This document shows, piece by piece, positions 55,197 through 64,000 of a stretch of DNA of 64,000 nt. The first letter of the stretch is position 1; the number at the start of each line of letters is the position of its first letter. Both the position numbers and the translations under genes were made by a program. The DNA comes from Leuctra nigra. Its lineage: Eukaryota; Arthropoda; Insecta; Plecoptera; Leuctridae. Under the pieces are notes generated by a model. The model was given only the letters and a program-made list of their open reading frames with translations. It had not been told where the DNA came from and ran no database searches. Location: assembly GCA_934045905.1 (NCBI GenBank), contig OW203762.1, positions 14,912,345 through 14,976,344 of the forward strand. Reading direction: 5' to 3'.

Positions 55197-57098
55197 CATT
55201 TACGTGAGATAATGGCACACACGTCTGGCTACGATGTAAGTATAGGAAGCGATCTGTTCATCGAATTGAAGTACTTGGCATGATTCGAAATTATTGTTTT
55301 TGTTATATCATATAATAAATATGAACATTGTGTTTATTAAATCAGTTGCAAAATAATAAGATTCGGATCATTTGCTTCTATGAACACAGATTGGCAGTAA
55401 TTTCCTGTCAATTCTACTTGAAACCTGGGGCCAGCTCCTCACTTCTGAACAGAAAATTACTGCCAATCTGGGCTAAGAATAGATGTTTGTGTTTACAGAA
55501 GCAAATGATCCGAATCATATTATTTTGCTACTAATTTAAAAAACACAATTTTCATATTATTATATGATATAACAATATCATTCAATTCTGCACTTAAATT
55601 GATGAATCAACTTTGACAATCGGAATGAAAGTAGTGTACTTATCAAGAGAGATGTGATATCTTCGAAACTTCGTTTGAAACTCCGTAAATGCGTTCTATT
55701 GTTACTGTTTTTAATTGTGTGAATCATCTCCACAGATGAGCTACATGTAGCTTTGTGGAATTATGTACTTGTATTATTTTCTTGTTATTAATAAAGGAGT
55801 TAAAAAAAAAATATTAACTTGTAACTGACCGACCACTTGTTGTTTCATGTTGCGGCTAAAGCTACACGCGGTGAAGTCATATATGGATCTTCGACGTGTT
55901 TCCGCGGAGTCGGTAAGTTACATTCACCATAGACATTGTATAGCCTTCTATACAATGTCTATGCATTCACTAATTGTATAGTCACTAGAGAGCATGGGTA
56001 TTGAAGAATAATTTATTTTCAGGGCAGAGGTGCCAAAAGACCCATTTATTGCCCATATTGGCACCTTCTCAACACGAGTAAAAACATTTTTATTATTTTT
56101 TGGAATCACTAGAGGCACAGTATTACTCTTTATCTCTATGTTGTAAAAATTTAAAGACAATCGATCAAGCCATAAAGAAAAAAGTAGGGCCGTTTTTTTA
56201 TGATTTTTTGGGGGGTTTCAATGTTTGAATTAAAATAACTCACTCCACACCACCACAGTCGCCGCCTCCAGAGCTCGAACTCTCCGAGCCCGCAGACACA
56301 CTGTCACGTCTGCCGTCGCCGCCTCCAGAGCTCGAACTCTCCGAGCCCGCAGACACACTGTCACGTCTGCCGTCGCCGCCTCCAGAGCTCGAACTCTCCG
56401 AGCCCGCAGACACACTGTCACGTCTGCCGTCGCCGCCTCCAGAGCTCGAACTCTCCGAGCCCGCAGACACACTGTCACGTCTGCCGTCGCCGCCTCCAGA
56501 GCTCGAACTCTCCGAGCCCGCAGACACACTGTCACGTCTGCCGTCGCCGCCTCCAGAGCTCGAACTCTCCGAGCCCGCAGACACACTGTCACGTCTGCCG
56601 TCGCCGCCTCCAGAGCTCGAACTCTCCGAGCCCGCAGACACACTGTCACGTCTGCCGTCGCCGCCTCCAGAGCTCGAACTCTCCGAGCCCGCAGACACAC
56701 TGTCACGTCTGCCGTCGCCGCCTCCAGAGCTCGAACTCTCCGAGCCCGCAGACACACTGTCACGTCTGCCGTCGCCGCCTCCAGAGCTCGAACTCTCCGA
56801 GCCCGCAGACACACTGTCACGTCTGCCGTCGCCGCCTCCAGAGCTCGAACTCTCCGAGCCCGCAGGCACACTGTCACGTCTGCCGTCGCCGCCTCCAGAG
56901 CTCGAAATCTCCGAGCCCACTGCTACACTGTCACGTCTGTCGCCGCCTGCAGAGCGCCAACTCTCCGAGCCCACTGCTACAGTGTCACGTCTGTCGCCGC
57001 CTGCAGAGCGCCAACTCTCCGAGCCCACTGCTACACTGTCACGTCTGTCGCCGCCTGCAGAGCTTGAACCAACGCAGACTCTAGCTCCGATACCGGGA
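55197..57098 (+). CDS. Candidate gene: three phase-0 exons, one made of 57-bp repeats (partial)
   Basis: Exons 55197-55235 (acceptor TCTTCTGTTACAG, donor GTAAGT; HLREIMAHTSGYD), 55862-55912 (weak acceptor GCTAAAG, donor GTAAGT; LHAVKSYMDLRRVSAES) and 56259-57098 (acceptor CACCACAG, donor GTAAGT). Lengths 39, 51 and 840 nt are all multiples of three, and all are open in the same phase. Exon 3 encodes 280 aa of repeats SPPPELELSEPADTLSRLP (11 units of 19 aa), then 18-aa variants SPPAERQLSEPTATLSRL, ending ELEPTQTLAPIPG: a Pro/Glu-rich, probably disordered protein. Family not recognised; no start or stop assigned (an ATG occurs within exon 1). The opposite strand of exon 3 is also open (308 codons, Ser/Gly/Asp-rich), so the strand is inferred from splice signals and phase. 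A foldback lies in the first intron. Confidence 0.4.
55300..55575. mobile_element. Foldback element
   Basis: Arms with GATTCGGATCATTTGCTTCT / AGAAGCAAATGATCCGAATC and AGATTGGCAGTAATTT / AAATTACTGCCAATCT; outer arms TTATATCATATAATAAATAT and inverse. The loop is about 45 bp. Confidence 0.75.
55928..55963. repeat. Perfect 16-bp hairpin
   Basis: CATAGACATTGTATAG, 4-nt loop, CTATACAATGTCTATG; 15 bp after the donor of candidate exon 2. Confidence 0.7.
56259..57055. repeat. 57-bp tandem repeat (11 units) plus 54-bp variants
   Basis: Units of 57 bp from 56259 to about 56885 are nearly identical; the next three steps (56886, 56940, 56994, 57048) are 54 bp. All are multiples of three. GC-rich against AT-rich flanks. 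Confidence 0.95.
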
Positions 57099-57377
57099 GT
57101 AAGTTCGCAACCCTTGCGAATATCAACATGAGTGAGAAAACTAAAAACTTTCGACCTTTGACCCAAGAACAGGATTCAGAGCCTTTCAAGCTCTCATAAT
57201 AGTCTAGAAGTATACCTAGACAGTGAGGTAAAGAAAGGATGTAGGGTGGTATGTGCATATCAGAACATTGGCTGAAGAAAGAGGATCTATAGGTAAAATA
57301 AATATTTGTAACTTTCATCTCTCAAACTCCTTTTGGCGAAGTACTTTTAAACATGGAGGAGTTGCCATTTTCATAAA
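57099..57377. other. Non-coding
   Basis: No continuation exon of the candidate gene was recognised. Confidence 0.35.
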
Positions 57378-58334
57378 CTAGGAAAACGCTCTGAGTAACG
57401 CGTTGATGAGCGAGCACCGACACGCGCAACATCGCCAATCGAGCACGATCAATTCAATCAAAGATAACTAGCTATACATTAATAATGATTTTCATCGCAA
57501 CTTTCAATAAACGTTCTAGGAAAATTGAATAACAGATCAATGTACCATGAATTTGATACGTCTCCATCAATCTCTGTGAACAGATATTCAAAACACTTAA
57601 AATAAGTGTTTAAGTGTAAATAAGTGTCAAAGCAATGTCTGTAAATTCTTGTTTGATTAGGCTGGAAATATGTAAAATATGAGATGTTACATATTGTTCT
57701 TGCTATCTAGTCAAAACGTTGCTTCTAACATGACTGTGAAACACGATCCATATACAAAAAAATATTTGATACCTAGATTGTAGGTATACATATACATAAT
57801 ATAAATCTCTTATGAATTGCAATAATCTACACAATCAAGAAGAATATGTTTTTCATTAAAACTGAGAACAGTCATCTATACTATTTGGTTGGTACGTAGC
57901 CTACTGCATAAAACAATCCAGAAAGCAGTGGAATTTCCCGATCATCAATTCTGACAGTTTAAAACATTGACAAATGTCAATAAGTTCATAAGTTATCTTA
58001 TGATTGGGCTGAAAACTTGTAAAATAAGAGAAAATAGTTGTATTAATGTCCCTGCAAAGTTTGAACTAAATCGGAGCATTTTGATTTTCGACCAATCATG
58101 AGATATTTTAATTTTTGAACCAATCAGAATTCAGCTCTCAAAAACTATACACAAATAAATTAGAATGATATTAGTATGTGTGCAAAATTTCAGCTCGATT
58201 GAGACAAAAATGTGACCTGTAGCGTCGGGCCAAACTAACTAACTAACTAACTAACTAACTGACTGACTGACAAACACAAAAAAACAGAGAAAGTGTCCAA
58301 AAGTGCAGAATGGAGACGCTCGCTACGCTCGCTC
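57378..58334. mobile_element. Dispersed GAGCGAGC-family repeat, near full-length copy
   Basis: Starts TAGGAAAACGCTCTGAGTAA..CGTTGATGAGCGAGCACC, ends GAAAGTGTCC..GAGACGCTCGCTACGCTCGCTC. An (AACT)n then (GACT)n microsatellite lies near 58225-58270. Confidence 0.65.
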
Positions 58335-59555
58335 AAAAATTAATAACTGGTTTGCGGAAACAAAAACATAATCATAATAACATAGTACGCTCACAATTAG
58401 GAAGCAAATACACTTTTTTCGACACCCTAGACAGATTATTACAAAATATATCTAGAGAAAAGAAAGAAATAATAATTATGGAGGATTTCAATATAGACTT
58501 TAACAAAAAAGAAAACAATGGTAAGAGACAAGACAACTTCAAAATCTTCTACTGACTTACAACATAAAAGTAACAATATCAACCCACGAGATATGACAAA
58601 ATTTTCACAAGACCTCTTCTACATTAGTAGTCTTAGACAAATAGCAACAAACATAACTAACGACAAATTTACCGTCCAAGTTCTCAACAACAATCTTTCG
58701 GACCATTTTGTACAAAAATAACACTCAAATTGAACTCCCATAAAATAACTCCATGACTATATAACACGACGGTCGCCAGTTAAGCGAAAAAAAGTATAGG
58801 TATCAACCTTTATAACGTCATGGGTCACGACGTATAGGTATATGAAACCATCACACCATTGAGAAATATGCAGGGTTGAAACCCTATTTAAAGCCGCATT
58901 CGATTTTCACCTTCCAGAAAATAAAAGAAAACAAAATACTCTCTTGGTTAACATTAGGAATACAAGCATCCAGCAAAAACCTAAGAGCCTTATTTACAAT
59001 AAACAAACACTACCAAACTTCATTCACTAATACCTACCTATTATAAATCATACAAAAGAATCTAAAAACAGATATTAGCAGCAGCAAAAAATCAATACAA
59101 TCAAAACCAAATAAATGCTTGTGCAATATAAAAAAATCAATAAAGGTTTGGCAAGACTTGATAAATGAACAAACAACATAATGTGCAAGCACAATGAAAA
59201 CAATATGCAAACACTGCGAAATCACTAACGAATAAACTGCAAAATATTGGAAATGAATATAACACTTCATGAGAAGGGAATTAAACCTATACTCACATAA
59301 AACCGGAAACCAATACGAAAGAAATAGTCAACATAACGATGAACTTCAAGAACAAGAATTCTTTTGGACTAAATGAAATTCCAATAACACTTACTATTAT
59401 TGATAGTATCATCATACCAAGCACATCAAGCACATCATCATACATAAAAAATGGGAAATGGGAAATGGGAAATAATGGGAAATATCACATTGTTGAGAAA
59501 TATTTTAATTTGGAGCTATGGCCCACCCTACCAAATATTCCAAGTGAGCTAACAA
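58335..59555 (+). pseudogene. Degenerate non-LTR retrotransposon endonuclease remnant
   Basis: Plus-strand frame with LDRLLQNISREKKEIIIMED followed by FNID: the strand preceding the GDFN-type motif of apurinic-like endonucleases (here EDFN, the usual Gly replaced). After a frameshift near 58520 the similarity continues to a SDH-like motif (NNNLSDHF). Several stops follow, with later LINE-like words such as ILSWLTLGIQASSKNLRALF. Inactive. Confidence 0.6.
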
Positions 59556-60669
59556 TAGGTTATACCATTTGCGAGCTAGAGGGCCGTGAAAATCGTGAAA
59601 TTACATGACTTTCATCTTCTTCAGATGATGATTCAGAATTCAGATGATATCAGGAAACACCGCTATCACCGCCACAGCCTAAACGGCTAAACCGATCAAT
59701 CTGAAATTTTTACCTCATGTGCACTTTTGGCGTCTGAGGTGCCTTTTTATAAAACCAACCGGAAGCCGCCATTTTGAAACCGGCAGTGACGTCATATCTC
59801 GAAAACGGCTAGTCTGATCGGAATGAAACTAGCACCAAATGATTCAGACGGTCATCTATGGAATATCAATAGTTGAAGTAGAAATGTATTATTACCGACA
59901 CCGAAAATGACGTCATAAATATGAATAACAATACTTTAATCACCTCTTACTAATAACTAATTATTCAGCAGGCTTATAATGATGCATAACATTTATATAA
60001 ATAACTTCTAGGTGGCAGTAATTTCAGCCGCCATTTTGAAATCCGGATGTGATGCCATATTATCTCGAAAACGGCTGTACCGATTGGAACGATGCGTTAT
60101 AATTCTTCATGGAGTATCTATTTCAGCTTATATTTATAACCAAACACAATTTTTCTTACTAACCAATTCGGTGAGGGTGTATTTTTTTTAAAGGAATTAG
60201 TCGTTGTTGCTCCGATAGGTACCTATGTGTTACTAGTTGTGTAAATAAACTAAAAAAATTAGTGATATCCCCATAAAAAACATTCAGTATAAAAATACCA
60301 GCCAAGTCTCTTCTACTACAGCAAAATAGAAGAAATCTAAAGATTCAGCACTGAAAAGTAGTGATATCAAAAAGTGGGCCAAGTCAAAACTTAATTTTAA
60401 AAACCAAAATATTCTTGGCTCATCGTTTTTAACGGCATTATAGGTATATTATATATATATTTAGGTACATATGATTTTTGGCATACTCCTATACTACTAT
60501 TTATATACACGATGCGCCAAGTACTATATTTTGGTTTTTAAAATTAAGTTTTGACTTGGCCCATTTTTTGATATCACTACAGCTCAGTGCTGAATCTTTA
60601 GATTTCTTCTATTTTTCTATAGTTGAAGAGACTTGGCTGGTATTTTTACACGGAGTGTTTTTAATGGGG
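59555..60669. mobile_element. Compound repeat, copy 2 (inverted relative to 48679)
   Basis: Reverse-complement arrangement of 48679-49775: TTGCGAGCTAGAGGGCCGTG, TATCTCGAAAACGGCTAGTC, GAAGCCGCCATTTTGAAACC, then the palindrome 60269-60669 (arms AATACCAGCCAAGTCTCTTC / GAAGAGACTTGGCTGGTATT). Confidence 0.7.
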
Positions 60670-60829
60670 ATTATGTATACTATTAGCAATTTGTTTCAGT
60701 CATCAATATAGGTACTCAAATCAGTAAATAAAACAAATTTTCACTTCTAGTCAAATTAAAACGATTTAAAAAAGCATTTCTAAGCCATTTCATACCTCTA
60801 ATTCCCCAAAATTTTCGCCGCTGGCAGCT

Positions 60830-60955
60830 GGGGCTCTCGCCCCAGACCCCTGGGTATTGACCGGAGTTTCTTTACTGGCGAGATTTCTTGGCCCCCCCTC
60901 CCCCCCCCCCCCCCCCCCCCCCAACATTTAAAACGTTCCTACGCCACTGCTCATG
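60830..60955. mobile_element. Element end with C-run and CCTACGCCACTG terminus
   Basis: GGGGCTCTCGCCCCAGACCC hairpin words, a C-run of about 22, then AACGTTCCTACGCCACTG at 60938-60955: the typical 3' end of G-run hAT-like elements (inverse CAGTGGCGTAGGAACG). The 5' end was not identified. Confidence 0.5.
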
Positions 60956-61096
60956 ATACTTTTGGACAATGTTGTGTCATACCGTTATTTTATAGAGGGA
61001 GAGTTTTCATATCACCATGTCGTCTAGTACTGTTTGTCTTATTACCTGCACTGTCGGAGATAATGAGGTTTGAATTCATTCTCATGGCAAAACTGC

Positions 61097-62567
61097 TTAT
61101 AGTGAGGGATGTAAGCACAAAAATAGTGCAAAATGTTATACTAATTTTTCCTTGGGCAGTCTTATAGGAAATTTTCTGCTCTCCCATAATTTTGATATCC
61201 TCAAAAAATCGGGCGGCCATTTTGGGCCCCAGGGCTGTCCAAAGTGCCAAAAAGTGTGTATTTCAGTGAAATTATTAAACTTTTGTAAATTTATTGTTCT
61301 TGTATAAAAAACAATGTGTCAGGAACGTACGATAAAAAAATAAAATTTCTAAGTCTAACTAAAGTTGTATTTATTCAAGAAATTAAAGATGTCGGCGAGT
61401 AAGCTCTAAAATGACCGCCATTTTCAGGGAATTCGTGTTTCAAGGTTGCAGTTGCTTATGTATGTTCATATTATGGACATTTAACTTAAAAATCGATGGA
61501 TCACGAAATTAACCCCTTGGGGGGTGGGGGGTGGAGACCTAAAGGTTTCGATGTGTGTAAAATAATCCATAGTAGATAGAGACTAATAATTTCTTGCACA
61601 CACTAATAAAACTGTGCTCTGTTCGAAAAAAATCACGAGATCCCAAAATTATGCCGCCATCTTCGATGAGACGCGTTTATATTTCGTTATTTTGCGCACA
61701 GCAGTTGAAAAATGATGATAAATTTGCTACTTTGCTCATCCCTTGTTCACTGCAAAGGTATTGAGTCACCGCCTCCTGAACTAAAATTACATGTTAAAAT
61801 CCCTATCTTGGGACGTTTTATCAACACACAAATGAAGTTTTAGGGAGAACGGTTGGAGATACAGAGAATATGCAAATTACAAATGTCTTTATTATAATTA
61901 GGGCTATATTTTATGTCAAATAAACTTTTTCGTATTGTATGGAGAACGTACTGAAATTTACGAAAAAAGAAATATAAGCTCTTTTTATCCAAGATGGCGG
62001 CATTATTTTGAGTTCTCGTATTTTTTTTAAAGAGAGCACATTTTCTTTAGTATGTGCATGGAACCATTTTTATCTAGCTAGTGTGGCCTATTGTATACAC
62101 ATCGAAACATTTAGGGCTCCACCCCCCACCCCCCAAAGGGTTAATTTCGTGATCCATCGATTTTTAAGTTCAAAGTCCATAATATGAACCTACATAAGCA
62201 ACTGCAACCTTGAAACACGAATTCCCTGAAAATGGCGGCCATTTTAGAGCTTACTCGCCGACATCTTTAATTTCTTGAATAAATACAACTTTGGTTAGAC
62301 TTAGAATTTTTATTTTTTTATCGTACGTTCCTGACACATCGTTTATTATACAAGAACAATTAATTTCCAAAAGTTTTATAATTTCACTGAAATACACACT
62401 TTTTGGCACTTTGGACAGCCCTGGGGCCCAAAATGGCCGCCCGATTTTTTGAGGATATCAAAATTATGAAAGAGCGGAAAATTTCCTATAAGACTGCCAA
62501 AGGAAAAATTAGTATCACATTTTGCACTATTTTGCCAAATGTATGTGCTAACAGCCCTCACTATTAA
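61097..62567. mobile_element. 1.5-kb palindromic foldback element
   Basis: The left arm (about 61097-61700) and right arm (about 61965-62567) are inverted with good identity: AGGAACGTACGATAAAAAAA / TTTTTTTATCGTACGTTCCT, GATGTCGGCGAGTAAGCTCT / inverse, ATCGATGGATCACGAAATTA / inverse. The loop is about 260 bp. No transposase frame. Confidence 0.8.
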
Positions 62568-62654
62568 TCTATGAAAAAAAAATATCGCTCATTCTTATGG
62601 ATCTCTTGAATAATATCTAGTTGTGTTTTTCTACCAATTGTACTCTTAATTGTG

Positions 62655-62840
62655 CACCACATGTGCACTTTTGGCGTCTGAGGTGCCTTTTTATAAAACC
62701 AACCGGAAGCCGCCATTTTGAAACCGGAAGTGACGTCATATCTCGAAACCGGCTAAACCGATTGGAACAAATCTTTCGCTTTTCTTCATGGAATATCACT
62801 TAAAGCATATTTTAGTACCAAACGCAACTTTTCTTAGGCC
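62655..62840. mobile_element. Third partial copy of the CGAAAACGGC compound repeat
   Basis: CATGTGCACTTTTGGCGTCTGA..CCGGAAGCCGCCATTTTGAA..ATATCTCGAAACCGGCTAAA, same orientation as the copy at 59555. Confidence 0.65.
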
Positions 62841-63234
62841 GGGTAGGACCAACTCTGGATTAAGTTAACTCTCGATGATTAGTGGAAATTAGAGAGCCTA
62901 GATGGGTAAGAGAGTGGCCAATGGGGTGATAATGTTTTCAGCCGCGGCGGCCATTAGTTTTCAACAGCTGATCCAGTTATGCATGGCAGGCATAGGGAAT
63001 TGCTTGTGTTTTCACTGTTTATGTATCATTCTTGTGTCCCTGTGCATTGTTTTCGGTATATTAATGCATTTATATACTATTAACATCAATTAACGTATTA
63101 ATTATATTTGTTTGGTATTGTTTGGATTTAAAAACTTGATAAAACTGTGATTACGTCAAACATAACCTTACAATTTTGACCCAAGTGCATACAATATACG
63201 CCAAATATGAGTTGTGCAAAACTTTGCAAAGGAG
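62841..63234. other. Non-coding, AT-rich
   Basis: A 63-codon Cys/Leu-rich plus-strand frame begins at 62902 but has no family or codon-bias support. Confidence 0.35.
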
Positions 63235-64000
63235 ATTAGCTAATGATATAATGATTTGGGTGATGCTGGGGTGATTAGCTGATGATATGACGATTTGGAT
63301 GATGCAGGGGTGATTAGCTGATGATATGATGATTTGGATGATGCGGTAGTGATTAGCTGATAATATGACGATTTGGATTATGCAGGGGTGATTAGCTGAT
63401 GATATGATGATTTTGATGATGCAAGGGTGATTAGCTGATGATATGACGATTTGGATTATGCTGGGGTGATTAGCTGATGATATGATGATTTGGATGATGC
63501 GGTAGTGATTAGCTGATGATATGACGATTTGGATTATGCAGGGGTGATTAGCTGATGATATGATGATTTGGGTGATGCGGGGGTGATTAGCTGATGATAT
63601 GATGATTTGGGTGATGCGAGGGTGATTAGCTGATGATATGATGATTTTGATGATGCAAGGGTGATTAGCTGATGATATGACGATTTGGATGATGTAGGGG
63701 TGATTAGCTGATGATATGATGATTTTGATGATGCAAGGGTGATTAGCGGATGATATGATGATTTGGATGATGCTGGGGTGATTAGTTGATTATATGACGA
63801 TTTGGATGATGCAAGGGTGATTAGCTGATGATATGATGATTTGGGTGATGCGGGGGTGATTAGCTGATGATATGATGATTTGGGTGATGCGAGGGTGATT
63901 AGCTGATGTTATGATGATATGATGATTTGGATGATGCTGGGGTGATTAGCTGATGATATGACGATTTGGATGATGCGGGGATGATTAGCTGATGATATGA
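63235..64000. repeat. 39-bp minisatellite, continues past window end
   Basis: About 19 units of GTGATTAGCTGATGATATGA followed by YGATTTGGATGATGCNGGG; steps of 39 bp (63271, 63310, 63349...). One unit near 63905 has a 12-bp insertion. Every frame has stops, so it is non-coding. Confidence 0.95.

Noticed and set aside
56230..56877. 215-codon Arg/Ala-rich minus-strand frame
   Set aside because: A second shadow frame of the 57-bp array; no splice support.
62902..63093. 63-aa hydrophobic plus-strand frame
   Set aside because: No upstream or downstream signals, no family, and AT-biased codons at its end.
1..64000. CRISPR arrays or bacterial operons
   Set aside because: Tandem repeats lack constant-length unique spacers, and genes have spliceosomal introns.

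Overview
The window is eukaryotic. Coding exons are GC-rich and short, with GT/AG boundaries, and they sit in AT-rich introns packed with small DNA transposons, foldback elements and minisatellites. There are no operons and no bacterial signals. The recognisable proteins are animal housekeeping genes, and the intron sizes, TA- and 8-bp-duplicating elements and tRNA-derived SINEs suggest an arthropod, probably an insect with a repeat-rich genome. I cannot place it to species.

Layout, left to right. 1-1105 (-): one open exon of a secreted-looking protein with Thr-rich mucin linkers and a duplicated Cys-containing domain, running off the left edge. 1925-3156: tandem and inverted tRNA-like repeats inside a 14-bp direct repeat. 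6551-6919 (+): a small intronless membrane-protein gene. 7310-8034: a GC-rich palindromic element. 9777-19168 (-): a complete ten-exon TCAIM homologue (501 codons), with two hAT elements, a LINE remnant and a 105-bp array that repeats one of its own splice donors in the introns. 19557-20598 (+): STMP1, a 48-aa mitochondrial micropeptide in three exons, divergent from TCAIM across 388 bp. 22743-25866 (-): EMC4 in four exons, complete. 26230-27975: a 1.75-kb minisatellite. 27987-31758 (-): the 3' three exons of an HMG-box-like gene, with a four-level transposon nest in its intron. 33186-47631 (-): tyrosine aminotransferase (TAT), ten exons, 444 aa, with a 9.3-kb first intron that contains SINEs, foldbacks and an assembly gap (43742-44140). 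47632-64000: almost entirely repeats (inverted compound elements, a 1.5-kb palindrome, a LINE endonuclease remnant, a 39-bp minisatellite), except for three phase-0 candidate exons at 55197-57098 (+), one of them an 840-bp exon made of 57-bp repeats.

The genes do not form one pathway. The notable pairing is TCAIM and STMP1, two predicted mitochondrial proteins sharing a short bidirectional promoter region. A recurring theme is tandem repetition anchored exactly at gene boundaries: a splice donor (TCAIM exon 8), a stop codon (HMG-like gene), a splice acceptor plus part of an exon (HMG-like gene), and the donor of TAT exon 1. All exon structures were worked out by hand translation with phase checking. 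Homology is from memory of family sequences and no search was run.
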